64,000 nt of DNA from Bacillus sp. NTK071 (GCF_017303315.1 NZ_JAFKOI010000003.1:1-64000), one strand, 5' to 3'. Positions 50,276 to 59,869 are shown, numbered from the stretch's first letter. Numbers and translations are program-made. Notes: generated from the letters alone by a model not told the origin.

Positions 50276-50303
50276 ATAACGGACGCCAAATGGCGTCCGT
50301 TAT
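50276..50303. terminator. Two-way terminator between pbpG and the DUF2164 gene
   Basis: ATAACGGACGCCA, two-base spacer, TGGCGTCCGTTAT: 13 perfect pairs. Serves both convergent genes. Confidence 0.85.
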
Positions 50304-50551
50304 TATCTTCCTATTTCAGTTTTCTTAAGGGCCTCTAAATCCTGTTCAATACTCATCCATTTTTGTTCCGTCATCGAGATCGCATCTGAGATACCAGCAT
50401 TGTAAAGTGTTGGGCCTATGTCGGACATAATGAAGTGAAGAAAATTCTCTGCTGCAAGTTCTCCAATTTCTTCATCACGCTCATCATAGAAATAGGATTG
50501 GATACGCTCTACAAGTTCTTTCTTTTTCTCTCTAGGAATCTGTTTCCACAT
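50303..50551 (-). CDS. DUF2164 family protein
   Basis: 82-residue soluble protein. ELVERIQSYFYDERDEEIGE, then LAAENFLHFI and GPTLYNAGISDA match my memory of DUF2164. Function unknown. The start at 50551 (MWKQIP) is nine bases from AAAGGA; an ATG 12 bases upstream overlaps that site. A family-1 repeat begins just upstream of it. Confidence 0.8.
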   Translation of the reverse strand: MWKQIPREKKKELVERIQSYFYDERDEEIGELAAENFLHFIMSDIGPTLYNAGISDAISMTEQKWMSIEQDLEALKKTEIGR

Positions 50552-50578
50552 GGCACTCATCCTTTCTGTGATTTTTCG

Positions 50579-50791
50579 TAGGCTTTGTAGCAATAAAAGT
50601 AGTGGATTTACGCTACAGGTGCTCGCTTTCCGCAGGGCGGGCGGTGAGCCTCCTCGTCGCTAACGCTCCTGTGGGGTCTCACCTGTCCCGCTAGTCCCCC
50701 ATGAGTCGAGCACCTTCCGCTCCAATCAGCTAAATGTAGCACTTCAATCAGAACCTCTTTTAAAACAGCATTCTCTTAAAAAACAGCCTAT
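50579..50791 (+). repeat. Family-1 repeat, copy 10 (full core)
   Basis: Complete core from GGATTTACGCTAC to TTCCGCTCCAATCAGC, with arms GGTGCTCG and CGAGCACC and the inner GGTGAG / CTCACC stem. One GC block is altered on both sides (CGCAGGG; TCCCCCATG). The right flank ends AACAGCCT. Confidence 0.85.
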
Positions 50792-50800
50792 TTTAATTTT

Positions 50801-50855
50801 GTAAGCGTTATTATATCCAAGTAACCAGAACAGCCCGGGGAAAGATTCCCCGGGC
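50801..50855 (+). terminator. Orphan terminator-like hairpin after a cre-like site
   Basis: GCCCGGGGAA, three-base loop, TTCCCCGGGC (50833-50855), followed by CGTTTT. Twenty bases before it, TGTAAGCGTTATTA (50801-50814) is one mismatch from a cre site. No gene ends here; it may belong to a lost gene or a short RNA. Confidence 0.45.
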
Positions 50856-50956
50856 CGTTTTGGGTCCTAGCTATATGTGTTGCGTATAAATAAGTTTACG
50901 CTCAGTTTTCTAAAACCTCAAGACCTTTTGTCATTTATTCGAAAAACAAATTAAAG

Positions 50957-51484
50957 TTAGTCTTGAAGTCCCAGTTTTACCTCATCACTTGAACGCTCAT
51001 ACACATCTTTATCAAACTCAATTAAATACTCACGTAGCATCTTTTTAGATTTGGCATCCATATGGTCAACCACAACTTTACCTTTCATGGATTTATCCAT
51101 GTTGTTTACGTGTTCAGGCATGCTTTTCCAAGCGCGTTTCGCTTCAGCATTAAGAAAGAACTCACACGCTCCAATTCCGTAATAGTGAGGACCATCCTCA
51201 GTTTTTTGAAGTGTTACCCAAACGATCCATGCCGTATGTCCATCGGGTACTTCTTCACGAGTCTTCACAAGCTTCTTCCGCTTCTCAAGAGCGCTTCTTG
51301 CATGAAGTGCACCAACGTCAACGTATATCTCGTCTGTTGTTGGATCAATAATAACGGGCGACACGTTATCAAGGTTGATCGTACCTACACCATATCCACC
51401 GTGCCCATCTGTTGAGTCACCGCTTAGAATATTAAAGCCTGTTGAAGGCTTCTTTTTCGGCTTTTGCTCTTCTTCATTTGCCAT
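50957..51484 (-). CDS. ywhD: YwhD family protein
   Basis: 175-residue soluble protein of unknown function, conserved in Bacillus. Its stretches FNILSGDSTDGHGGYGVGTI, YVDVGALHARSALEK and HYYGIGACEFFL are typical of the family. GGAGG precedes the ATG. It keeps the B. subtilis position next to pbpG (ywhE). Confidence 0.9.
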   Translation of the reverse strand: MANEEEQKPKKKPSTGFNILSGDSTDGHGGYGVGTINLDNVSPVIIDPTTDEIYVDVGALHARSALEKRKKLVKTREEVPDGHTAWIVWVTLQKTEDGPHYYGIGACEFFLNAEAKRAWKSMPEHVNNMDKSMKGKVVVDHMDAKSKKMLREYLIEFDKDVYERSSDEVKLGLQD

Positions 51485-51597
51485 TTTTATCTACCTCCTT
51501 CAATCACAAATCTCCACTATCATTTTATCACAATTAATCCTACGTATTCATCCAGGAGCTCTCATGCTTGATATAATAGCTCCTATCAAATTTCCTC

Positions 51598-51652
51598 TTG
51601 TCAAAAGTGGTTTTTACGAATATTATAGTATTTGTGCTTAAAAAATGTTCGT
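51598..51652 (+). promoter_or_regulatory. PurR-controlled promoter of the purine permease
   Basis: A sigma-A promoter TTGTCA (51598-51603), 17 bases, TATTAT (51621-51626). Two PurR half-boxes face each other: ACGAATATTAT (51616-51626), over the -10, and AATGTTCGT (51644-51652), separated by 17 bases, the known PurBox spacing in B. subtilis. No purine riboswitch is present. Confidence 0.7.
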
Positions 51653-51671
51653 ATTTATTGGAGGTATCACC

Positions 51672-52988
51672 ATGTTTAACTCCTTTTTTAGATTAAAAGA
51701 GAATGGAACTAATGTTAAAACAGAATTCCTTGCAGGACTGACTACATTCCTGACAATGGTATATATCGTCATCGTAAACCCAATTATCCTCTCGTCAACA
51801 GGCGTGCCGTTTGATACGGTATTTATTGCAACGATCATTGCAGCCGTTGTCGGTACACTTTGGATGGGACTTTTCGCTAACTACCCAATTGCCATTGCAC
51901 CCGGCATGGGTTTGAATGCCTACTTTGCCTTCTCTGTTGTTGGTGGACAAAGCGGCGTCTCTTACCAAGTAGCTTTTGGAGCCGTCTTTATCGCTGGACT
52001 GCTCTTCATCATTCTTTCATTAACACCTTTCCGTGAAAAGCTGATTGAAGCGATTCCCACTAACCTAAAGCTCGGAATCACAGCTGGTATCGGTCTTTTC
52101 ATCGCATTTATCGGACTTCGAATGACAGGCATTATTGTTGCAGATAAAGAAAACCTTGTAGGACTTGGCGATTTGCATTCACCAGCCGTTCTTCTCGCCC
52201 TAACCGGATTAATCATTACCCTGATCCTCATGGCTCGTAATGTGCCTGGAGCGCTTTTCTTCGGAATGATTATTACAGCATTTATTGCTGTTTTCACTGG
52301 ACAGCTTGAATTCAAGGATGGCTTTATGAACACACCAAGTGCACCTGAGTTCTTCATCTTTGGCAGCCCACTTCAAGCCATTAAAGATATGATTGAATAT
52401 GGACTATACGCTGTTGTGTTCTCGTTCTTACTCGTTACTTTATTTGATACAACTGGAACAATGGTTGGCGTTGCTGAACAAGCTGGATTAATGAAAGGCA
52501 AGAAAATGCCTCGTGCTCGTCAGGCACTACTTGCTGACTCCATTGGTACAACGGTCGGAGCGATCTTTGGGACTAGCCCAACAAGCGCCTACATTGAATC
52601 GTCGTCAGGGGTTGCTGCTGGAGGTAGAACTGGCCTAACATCCGTCGTTGTCGCTGTCTTATTCATCGTATCAGCGTTCTTCGGTCCACTTGTTGGCTCA
52701 CTCTCTGGTCTTGCAGCAATCACTGCCCCGACGCTTATTATTGTCGGAAGTTTGATGATTGGAGCCGTTGGCAAAATCGACTGGAGCGAATTTGACGAGG
52801 CATTTCCTGCTTTCCTAATCATTTTAACGATGCCACTTACAGCTAGTATCGCAACAGGAATCGCGCTTGGTTTCATTACCTATCCAATCCTTAAAATTGT
52901 TAAAGGAAAGTGGCGCGAAGTTCATCCACTGCTTTATCTATTCGCTGTTCTTTTCTTCTATCAGCTTGCATTTCTACCACATGCTTAA
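51672..52988 (+). CDS. Guanine/hypoxanthine (AzgA-type) permease
   Basis: 438-residue membrane carrier of the AzgA branch of the NCS2 family, with about 13 membrane segments. Signature stretches are FLTMVYIVIVNP, APGMGLNAYFAF, LFDTTGTMVG and GTSPTSAYIESSSG. It probably imports hypoxanthine and guanine, or adenine, like B. subtilis PbuG and PbuO; which of these cannot be told. The ATG at 51672 follows GGAGG. The PurR boxes upstream support a purine role. Confidence 0.92.
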   Translation: MFNSFFRLKENGTNVKTEFLAGLTTFLTMVYIVIVNPIILSSTGVPFDTVFIATIIAAVVGTLWMGLFANYPIAIAPGMGLNAYFAFSVVGGQSGVSYQVAFGAVFIAGLLFIILSLTPFREKLIEAIPTNLKLGITAGIGLFIAFIGLRMTGIIVADKENLVGLGDLHSPAVLLALTGLIITLILMARNVPGALFFGMIITAFIAVFTGQLEFKDGFMNTPSAPEFFIFGSPLQAIKDMIEYGLYAVVFSFLLVTLFDTTGTMVGVAEQAGLMKGKKMPRARQALLADSIGTTVGAIFGTSPTSAYIESSSGVAAGGRTGLTSVVVAVLFIVSAFFGPLVGSLSGLAAITAPTLIIVGSLMIGAVGKIDWSEFDEAFPAFLIILTMPLTASIATGIALGFITYPILKIVKGKWREVHPLLYLFAVLFFYQLAFLPHA

Positions 52989-52995
52989 TGACACA

Positions 52996-53026
52996 TTCTG
53001 CTCTTACAAAAGGGCAGAACTTTTTT
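52996..53026 (+). terminator. Terminator of the purine permease gene
   Basis: TTCTGCTCTT and AAGGGCAGAA (one wobble pair) with a four-base loop, then TTTTTT. Confidence 0.85.
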
Positions 53027-53143
53027 GTGTCTAATGTATAGGTCATGACGTTTCTCCAAAAGAGCAAAATATAAATTGAATTATTTGCCATTTTGTTTAT
53101 ACTTATAGATAGAATATCTACGGGATACCTTTGGAGGGTACAT

Positions 53144-54355
53144 ATGGAAGCATTTATAGGACGTCAGCCCATCTTAACAGTCGATAAAGAGTTGTATGGT
53201 TATGAATTGCTCCATCGATCAAGCAAGCTTAACTCATATCAAGGATTTGATGGTACGCAGGCTACCGCAACTGTCATTTCTAATTCTTATTTAAGTTTTG
53301 GACTTGATCAATTATCAGATCAAAAACGTTGTTTTATTAATTTTACAGAAGAACTATTGGTAGACGAAGTGCCTACCTTCTTTTCTCCTGAATCGATCAT
53401 TGTAGAAATTCTAGAATCGGTTAAGTTAACGGATAACGTGATTGCCGCTTGTCATAAGCTTAAAAGGCTAGGTTATAAACTTGCACTCGATGATGTGACT
53501 GACATGAGCAACTACGAGAAAATCATCGATTTAATAGACATTATTAAAGTGGACTTCATGGAGACCTCTAGGCAGAAGCGCCTGGAAATTGTTGAGCAAT
53601 TTAGCCACTTACCGATCACCTTTCTTGCTGAAAAAGTAGAAACGCTTGAGGAGTTTGAGGAAGCTAAAGAGCTCGGTTATGTGCTCTTTCAAGGTTACTT
53701 CTTTAGTAAGCCAATCATTCTCTCAACAAAAGATATTAAACCGATGCCTCAACAGTACGTCAAAATGCTTGAGGAAATTAATCAACCCGTTCCCGACATT
53801 AGCTTAGTCTCCGAACTCGTTGAGCGAGACCTGGCTCTTTCTTATAAACTATTACGCCTCATAAACTCTTTAGGGCTACCTGTAAAGGTTAGCAACATTA
53901 GACAGGCGATTGTTTTACTTGGGTTATTTGAAGTAAAGAAATGGATCATGATCTTAATGCTTACGAAAGAAACAAATGAATCTTCAAAGGTCATTCAGCT
54001 GTCTCTTATTCGCTCAAGATTGTCTGAACGAATTGCTAGGAAGATTCGTATCAATCCGAGTGATGCTTCATTCATTGGCATGTTCTCGCTTCTCGAATGC
54101 ATTCTGCAACGTCCGATGAGCAACATTCTACTGGATTTACCAATTGAAGATCATATCAAGGCAGCGTTAATGGATGAAAATCACACTTCGATCTATGCAC
54201 ATGTGCTTAAATTAGTGAAAGCCATTGAACAATGCGACTGGGAAACCGTTGATCTTATGCTAGTAAAAGTAAAAGTTTCAATGGATGATTTACAAGAGGA
54301 TTATTTCGAAGCCGTTCACTGGGCGAATTCAGTTATAGACACGTTTAGACCTTAA
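53144..54355 (+). CDS. EAL-like/HDOD signalling protein (YuxH-like)
   Basis: 403-residue cytosolic protein. The N-terminal half (about 1-200) is an EAL fold: GRQPILTVDKELYGYELLHR, LALDDVTD, and FQGYFFSKP. Several catalytic positions are altered (ELL for EAL, DDV for DDFG), so it is probably an inactive, c-di-GMP-sensing or purely structural domain. The C-terminal half is an HDOD domain (LSYKLLRLINS, VSNIRQAIVLLGL). The ATG at 53144 follows GGAGGG. It stands alone with its own terminator. Confidence 0.88.
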   Translation: MEAFIGRQPILTVDKELYGYELLHRSSKLNSYQGFDGTQATATVISNSYLSFGLDQLSDQKRCFINFTEELLVDEVPTFFSPESIIVEILESVKLTDNVIAACHKLKRLGYKLALDDVTDMSNYEKIIDLIDIIKVDFMETSRQKRLEIVEQFSHLPITFLAEKVETLEEFEEAKELGYVLFQGYFFSKPIILSTKDIKPMPQQYVKMLEEINQPVPDISLVSELVERDLALSYKLLRLINSLGLPVKVSNIRQAIVLLGLFEVKKWIMILMLTKETNESSKVIQLSLIRSRLSERIARKIRINPSDASFIGMFSLLECILQRPMSNILLDLPIEDHIKAALMDENHTSIYAHVLKLVKAIEQCDWETVDLMLVKVKVSMDDLQEDYFEAVHWANSVIDTFRP

Positions 54356-54365
54356 TACGAAAATC

Positions 54366-54402
54366 CAAATGACCATGCGACGTTGATTGCATGGTCATTT
54401 AC
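54366..54402 (+). terminator. Terminator of the EAL/HDOD gene
   Basis: AAATGACCATGC and GCATGGTCATTT form a 12-base-pair stem with a ten-base loop; the tail is T-rich but broken. Confidence 0.75.
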
Positions 54403-54632
54403 ATTTCTATAGATTCATAGGTCATAGAACCTTTCCTGATTCAAGAGAACTTTTCAGGTTACTCAGTAAACCTATTCACTATGTGACTTTTAGACCATTT
54501 TATCATTTCGACAAAAACTTCTTATTTCTACGACTTTTTTCCGCAAATTCTGAGCGTGGTGAACGATTATACTAATCTTCTAGCGGGTATTAATTGTAAT
54601 GAACTCGAAACAATTGTAAAGAAGGTGGTAAT

Positions 54633-55061
54633 ATGTTGAAGGGATTACTTTATAAACCAGGGATAATCGGAAGTATGATTGGATTCATAGGCTCACTTGT
54701 TTACATACTCATACTGACAGCAGGCGGATTTAGTCATACCACATTAGCAGGCGTCATTAGCTTAGTTATTGTGCTTTTTGGCTATTACCTCCTTTCGACG
54801 CTATGGCTTCCTACCCTGCTTGAATCAAAAGAAGCGGTGGCTCTATCTACAGGTATCGCATTCCATATCTGTGCGTCCTTCTCACTCGTTTTCATGATGG
54901 CAGGCTCTTTACCAGAAATTCGCGAGCTTATTCTGCCATACACTAGCACTCTTCTATTCTCTCTTACTATGATTGCCTTACTTATTATTAGCGGATTTAT
55001 ACTTTCTAAATTAGAGCATAAGAAAGTGAATTCTCACAGTGAGACGAAGGTATCGATCTAG
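54633..55061 (+). CDS. Small integral membrane protein, unknown
   Basis: 142-residue protein with four predicted membrane segments (about 12-30, 38-60, 72-92 and 103-125) and a polar tail. No family recognised. AAGGTGG precedes the ATG. It stands alone between the EAL/HDOD gene and the convergent ywgA; the 230 bases before it show no other gene. Confidence 0.7.
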   Translation: MLKGLLYKPGIIGSMIGFIGSLVYILILTAGGFSHTTLAGVISLVIVLFGYYLLSTLWLPTLLESKEAVALSTGIAFHICASFSLVFMMAGSLPEIRELILPYTSTLLFSLTMIALLIISGFILSKLEHKKVNSHSETKVSI

Positions 55062-55065
55062 AATG

Positions 55066-55178
55066 GTCTTCGCTAAAAGGTTGTTGTTTTCAAAAGAGGG
55101 TTTGAATGAAAACCACACTTAGCTGATTGGAGCGGAAATCCCCCCTACTCTTAACAATGTCTCCGAAAACAACCATTT
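55066..55178 (-). repeat. Family-1 repeat, copy 11 (solo scar)
   Basis: Both flanks are present (AAGGTTGTTGTTTTCAAAAG on one side, AACAATGTCTCCGAAAACAA on the other), but the core is reduced to a single CAGCTGATTGGAGCGGAAAT-like block (here TTAGCTGATTGGAGCGGAAA). Between convergent genes. Confidence 0.75.
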
Positions 55179-55179
55179 A

Positions 55180-55206
55180 AAAAAAGGTGCCTTAGAGGCA
55201 CCTTTT
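55180..55206. terminator. Terminator of ywgA
   Basis: AAAAGGTGCC and GGCACCTTTT around a five-base loop, with A/T tails on both sides. Confidence 0.85.
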
Positions 55207-55219
55207 CTGTTTCAATCTA

Positions 55220-55714
55220 TTAACACCCAAGCTTCTCCATAAAGTCATAGGCTTGATCGATCTCTGTATCTGAATAGTTCTGTTTACTTTTGATCGTGCG
55301 GACCTTCTCAATAACCTCCGCCTTCGTTAGTCGATCAAAAAAGAGAATCGTAGAAACGAGCTCAAGAAAGCGAGAGCTCTGACTATTAATTTTAGGAATA
55401 CAATCACTAAGTTCTGGCATATCAAAATCATAATGACTGAGGAATTCGCTTCCTTCGTTTGTCACCGTATATTTATATTGATAATAACCGCCTTTACTTT
55501 CCTTCACTTCTGTTACAAGTCCAAGGTTACAAAGCTCTTCAACCCGAAGTGTTAGTTCTTCTGAGTACGGCCCATAGAAATGAAATTGATATTTCTCATT
55601 AAATGGCAATTGCAGTTTTTTGCAAATGTAGACTACTTTCTGCAGCTTCTTACGTCCAATGACTTCTCCGGCTTCCTTCAACACAGCTATCACTTTCGCG
55701 TGATCTTCTAGCAA
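55220..55714 (-). CDS. ywgA: YwgA family protein
   Basis: 164-residue protein of unknown function. EVIGRKKLQKVVYICKKL and FHFYGPYSEELTLRVEELCN are strongly conserved in Bacillus and look like a winged-helix-type domain. A TTG start at 55714 is chosen: it is six bases from GGAGGGG and gives MLEDHAKV, matching the B. subtilis start. The frame runs on to an ATG at 55777 without a ribosome site. Downstream of ywfO. Confidence 0.88.
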   Translation of the reverse strand: MLEDHAKVIAVLKEAGEVIGRKKLQKVVYICKKLQLPFNEKYQFHFYGPYSEELTLRVEELCNLGLVTEVKESKGGYYQYKYTVTNEGSEFLSHYDFDMPELSDCIPKINSQSSRFLELVSTILFFDRLTKAEVIEKVRTIKSKQNYSDTEIDQAYDFMEKLGC

Positions 55715-55830
55715 CCTGCACCCCTCCCATGTACTTTTTACAGGTTGTCCAAAAAGCTTTCTTATTCTATAACGCATAACCTGTAGCGGAAGCGAACTTC
55801 ATTCCAGGGGCTGCACTTCTTTTTGAACAG

Positions 55831-57111
55831 CTAATTTAGATTAAGCAATGACTTAATACGACGAGTAGCATCAGAATTTCCTTCCAAGATCAAATCTTGA
55901 GGAAAATAAAGTTTATGGTCTGTGCGTTTCTTTCCAGAAATCGCTTCAACCACTTCAGATTCACGTGAAAGCTCACGCAAATCACCACCTGGCTTAAGCA
56001 GATGAATAGGTAGACGTTCTTCTTCCTCACCTGGGCGATAGAAATCATATGGCAGATCCGAAGAAGAATCTACTTCTAGGTAATAATCAGGATCGATTCC
56101 TGCTTCTTTGAAGGAATCGTAAAGTTCTCTCCACGCATTCATTTGCATTGGATTAAATTCAATATACTTAAATAGTCGACGATTCATAAATCTTTCACAT
56201 AAATCTCGAAGAATGGCATCGTCTTCTTCCTGCCAGATCTGGAAATAGAACTTTACGACAGAATCATCAAGCTTAAGGAAATCTTCGAGACTAATATCTT
56301 CCTTAAACAGAGAATAAAAGTGAGTGGGTTCCTGTTTGAACGCATACCCTTCTGCATACAACTTTTTCGCTCTGTGAAGAATTTTGCTTAGAATCACTTC
56401 CGCACTTCGCGTAACAGGATGGAAATAGACTTGCCAATACATCTGATACCGACTCATAATATAGTCTTCTACAGCGTGCATACCACTTTGCTTAATCACA
56501 ATTTGATCGCCACCCGGACGCATAACCCGCAAGATTCGTTCAATATCAAAATGCCCGTAGCTCACCCCTGTAAAATAAGCATCGCGCAGCAGGTAGTCCA
56601 TTCGATCCGCATCAATCTGGCTCGAAATTAAACTAACCACAAGTTTGTTCGTATGTGTCTTGGCAATGACATCTGCCACTTCTTCTGGGAAACTCTCGCT
56701 TACCTTTCGCAGTACCTGGTTAATTTCCGTATCACCAAGAATGACCATGCGGGTAAAATCTTCATGATCTAAATTAAACACTTTCTCGAAAGAGTGTGAA
56801 AATGGGCCGTGACCGACATCGTGCAACAGAGCAGCACACATGCTTAGCAACCGGTTTTCTTCGTCCCAGCTATCATATTGAGAAAAGATTTCGTTAATGC
56901 GTCTTACAATTTCATATACACCAAGTGAATGGCTGAAGCGACTATGTTCTGCACCGTGAAATGTTAAATACGTTGTTCCAAGCTGGTTCACTCTGCGTAA
57001 ACGCTGGAATTCTTTCGTACCAATTAACTCCCAGATTAAACGGTACCGGACATGGATATAGCGGTGGACAGGGTCTTTAAATACTTTTTCTTCGTTTAAT
57101 CGTTCGAGCAT
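55831..57111 (-). CDS. ywfO: HD-domain phosphohydrolase YwfO
   Basis: 426-residue HD-domain protein. The metal site is complete: H in AEHSRFSHSLGV, HD in ALLHDVGHGPFSHSFE and the later D in SSQIDADRMDYL. SAMHD1-like enzymes of this type hydrolyse nucleoside triphosphates; a dNTP triphosphohydrolase activity is likely. Upstream of ywgA, as in B. subtilis. Confidence 0.93.
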   Translation of the reverse strand: MLERLNEEKVFKDPVHRYIHVRYRLIWELIGTKEFQRLRRVNQLGTTYLTFHGAEHSRFSHSLGVYEIVRRINEIFSQYDSWDEENRLLSMCAALLHDVGHGPFSHSFEKVFNLDHEDFTRMVILGDTEINQVLRKVSESFPEEVADVIAKTHTNKLVVSLISSQIDADRMDYLLRDAYFTGVSYGHFDIERILRVMRPGGDQIVIKQSGMHAVEDYIMSRYQMYWQVYFHPVTRSAEVILSKILHRAKKLYAEGYAFKQEPTHFYSLFKEDISLEDFLKLDDSVVKFYFQIWQEEDDAILRDLCERFMNRRLFKYIEFNPMQMNAWRELYDSFKEAGIDPDYYLEVDSSSDLPYDFYRPGEEEERLPIHLLKPGGDLRELSRESEVVEAISGKKRTDHKLYFPQDLILEGNSDATRRIKSLLNLN

Positions 57112-57175
57112 TTCTACGATGGACTCCTTCCGTCAAATTCATCCCCTAATTATATAACAGGTAATGGTAAATGAA

Positions 57176-57214
57176 AACCTTCCCCCTACGGCTTACACCA
57201 AATGGGAGAAGGTT
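57176..57214 (-). terminator. Probable terminator of the symporter gene
   Basis: On the minus strand AACCTTCTCCC pairs with GGGGGAAGGTT across a wide loop, followed by TTTCATTT. Confidence 0.6.
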
Positions 57215-57293
57215 CATGAATGTCGGGTATTACGAAAGAATGGAATGATTCTTCGTTCTAGCTTTCAATGCTAATCTGTTTAAAATGAGAAGA

Positions 57294-58526
57294 TTAAAGA
57301 ACTGACTTAACTTCTTTTCCTTCACGTTTTTCTTCTGATTTTGTAATGTACATCGCAGCCGCAGCATCACCAGTGATATTAACAGCTGTACGAGTCATAT
57401 CGAGCAGACGGTCAACAGCAAGAATAAGGCCAATTGGCTCGACCGGAAGGCCAACTTGCTTAAGAACCATAGCAAGCATAATAAGTCCTACACCCGGTAC
57501 ACCTGCTGTACCAATACTAGCAAGAGTTGCTGTGATTACAACGATGATCAGTTGGGTAAATGTTAAGTCTACACCGGTAATTTGAGCGATAAAAATCGTA
57601 GCTACACCCTGCATAATCGCTGTTCCATCCATGTTAATTGTAGCACCGAGTGGCTGAACGAAACTACTGATTTGTTTAGGAATCTTTAAGTTTTCCTGTG
57701 CTGTTTTCATCGACACAGGAAGTGTCCCACTACTTGATGATGTACTGAATGCTACAGCCATCGCTGGAGCAAAAGCTTTAAAGAATTTAATCGGATTCTC
57801 TTTACATAAGAAATAGATTGCACTACCATATGTGAAAAGAAAATGAATGAGTAAAGCACCCAGAACTACAAGGAAGTACATTCCCATTGATTGAAGTGCT
57901 TCTTTACCTTGTCCACCTACAGCAGATGCGATAAGAGCAAATGCACCATATGGAGCTGTTTCCATGATGATCTTAACAAGATACATCATCACATCATTAC
58001 CTTGCTCAAAAAGATCCCTTAACGCTTTTGTTTTCTCACCTAGAATAGCAAGAGCAAAACCTATGAAAATTGCAAATGCAATGATTTGAAGCATATTCCC
58101 TTCAACAAGTGCTTGAACGGGATTTGTTGGAATAATGTTTATAATGGTATCCATGACAGGTGGCGCATCTTGTGCTTCGAAATTCGCATTTCCTGAGAAG
58201 GAACCTTCAACACCTGGTTTAATTAAGTAAGCAAGTGCCATAGCGATTGAGATCGCAATTGTAGTTGTAATAAGGAAAAAGCCTACTGTCTTTCCTCCCA
58301 TACGTCCAAGCTTCTTCGGATCGCTTATTCCAGCCGTACCTACAACGATTGAGAAGAATACGATTGGTACCACTAGCATCTTAATTAGGTTAAGAAATAT
58401 CTGTCCTACTGGACCAAATAGATACTTATCGACAGGTCCAAATGCATCAGGTGCAAAAAGGTTAAAGATGACACCTACAAGGATACCTAATACAAGACCT
58501 GCAATAATTTTTACCGTTAACTTCAT
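57294..58526 (-). CDS. Dicarboxylate/glutamate:cation symporter
   Basis: 410-residue DAACS-family carrier (GltP/DctP type) with about eight membrane segments. It has the serine-rich re-entrant loop FSTSSSSGTLP, the NMDGTAIMQG substrate motif and a final DRLLDMTRTAVNITGD stretch that contacts the amino acid or dicarboxylate. The ATG at 58526 is eight bases from AAAGGGG; an ATG six bases earlier is too close to it. The substrate (glutamate/aspartate or succinate) cannot be decided by eye. Confidence 0.93.
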   Translation of the reverse strand: MKLTVKIIAGLVLGILVGVIFNLFAPDAFGPVDKYLFGPVGQIFLNLIKMLVVPIVFFSIVVGTAGISDPKKLGRMGGKTVGFFLITTTIAISIAMALAYLIKPGVEGSFSGNANFEAQDAPPVMDTIINIIPTNPVQALVEGNMLQIIAFAIFIGFALAILGEKTKALRDLFEQGNDVMMYLVKIIMETAPYGAFALIASAVGGQGKEALQSMGMYFLVVLGALLIHFLFTYGSAIYFLCKENPIKFFKAFAPAMAVAFSTSSSSGTLPVSMKTAQENLKIPKQISSFVQPLGATINMDGTAIMQGVATIFIAQITGVDLTFTQLIIVVITATLASIGTAGVPGVGLIMLAMVLKQVGLPVEPIGLILAVDRLLDMTRTAVNITGDAAAAMYITKSEEKREGKEVKSVL

Positions 58527-58988
58527 AAACATGTCCCCTTTCGTCCAATCGACGTTTAATCCACCATGAAGTGGCAGTCATACATCCATCGTAGATGAAG
58601 ATTGACTACCTCTAGAAGTGAGATTGGTTGAACTATCATTCTTAATAGCCCCACACTATGCAATTTTTCATATTAACTATCTTATATGAAAGCTCTTACA
58701 TACCTTTCCAATTCTTTGCTGTATATACCCGCTAACTAGCTAACTCGAAACTACCGTAATTATGATTATATCATTTTAGACAATTCTCGCAATTTCCTTT
58801 TTTTCGCAACCTATGAAATATCCTTTGAAATCAAAGTTTTATAGAGGAAATTTCTCATTAAATAGGAAAATAGAACGACGATTTTTTACGTCATCACCCG
58901 GGAAATACTGTCGGATGATGTCTTATGATTGTTCTTTTCTATCATGCTATAATAGAAAACGATTAGCTACAGAAGAAGGGATAAGATT
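58527..58988. other. Non-coding gap between the symporter and lipL
   Basis: About 460 AT-rich bases between divergent genes with no gene I can support. A long imperfect hairpin lies at about 58890-58921, where ACGTCATC faces GGATGATGT. No promoter stands out. Confidence 0.4.
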
Positions 58989-59822
58989 ATGACGAACGAT
59001 TCCATACTATTCCAGCCGAAATGGCGGATCATTGATCAATCGACACTTGGTCCATCATTTGATGCACTACAATCTTTCGCCATGGATGATACACTTTGCA
59101 ATTCAGCAGGAAGTGGCGATTCGCCACCCATTATGCGTTCATGGGTTCATCACAATACCATTGTACTAGGGATTCAAGATACGCGCCTTCCTTTTTTTGA
59201 GGAAGGAGTTCATTATTTAAAAGAACAGGGGTACCGGGTGATTGTCAGAAATTCAGGAGGACTCGCTGTCGTTCTCGATGCAGGTGTCTTGAACCTTTCA
59301 CTCGTTTTGGCAGAAAAGCAGCAGCAAATTGATATTGATACTGGTTATGAAGCGATGGTGGATTTCGTCCAGCACATTCTCGCGCCATATCACGTAACAA
59401 TTGAAGATCGAGAAATTGTTGGGTCCTACTGTCCAGGAAGATATGATCTTAGCATCAATGGCCGTAAATTCGCTGGGATATCTCAACGAAGACTACGAGG
59501 CGGTGTTGCTGTCCAAGTCTATCTGTGTGTGGATGGTAGTGGATCTGAACGAGCGAGTGTCATTCAGGAGTTCTACAAACGAGCTGTTAACGGAGAGCCT
59601 ACAAAATTCACATATCCAGAAATCGTGCCTGAAACGATGGCCTCATTAAGTGAACTTATCGGGAAAGACCTTACTGTTAGTGACTTGATGATGCAAACTC
59701 TTAAAACGTTACAAACGTATGCAGATTCAATGACTACCGCACACCTCTCTATTTCTGAACTTTCTCTTTATGACTATAATTATCAGCGCGTTTTCACTCG
59801 AAATGAAAAAGCACTTGGTTAA
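58989..59822 (+). CDS. lipL: Octanoyl-[GcvH]:protein N-octanoyltransferase
   Basis: Amidotransferase of lipoate assembly that moves the octanoyl group from GcvH to the E2 subunits of 2-oxoacid dehydrogenases. The 277-residue product has the biotin/lipoyl-ligase fold: [19 protein letters not shown], the catalytic cysteine in [12 protein letters not shown], and [13 protein letters not shown]. Position next to pta is that of ywfL (lipL) in B. subtilis, which favours LipL over LipM. Confidence 0.92.
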   Translation: MTNDSILFQPKWRIIDQSTLGPSFDALQSFAMDDTLCNSAGSGDSPPIMRSWVHHNTIVLGIQDTRLPFFEEGVHYLKEQGYRVIVRNSGGLAVVLDAGVLNLSLVLAEKQQQIDIDTGYEAMVDFVQHILAPYHVTIEDREIVGSYCPGRYDLSINGRKFAGISQRRLRGGVAVQVYLCVDGSGSERASVIQEFYKRAVNGEPTKFTYPEIVPETMASLSELIGKDLTVSDLMMQTLKTLQTYADSMTTAHLSISELSLYDYNYQRVFTRNEKALG

Positions 59823-59828
59823 TAACGC

Positions 59829-59863
59829 AAAAACCCCCGAAGGAGATCCTTCGGGGGTTTTGC
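59829..59863. terminator. Two-way terminator between lipL and pta
   Basis: AAAACCCCCGAAGG and CCTTCGGGGGTTTT form a 14-base-pair stem with a four-base loop. Serves both convergent genes. Confidence 0.92.
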
Positions 59864-59869
59864 TTCTAC

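Noticed and set aside
51490-51671. Purine riboswitch before the permease
   Set aside because: No conserved purine aptamer core seen; a PurR box pair explains control better.
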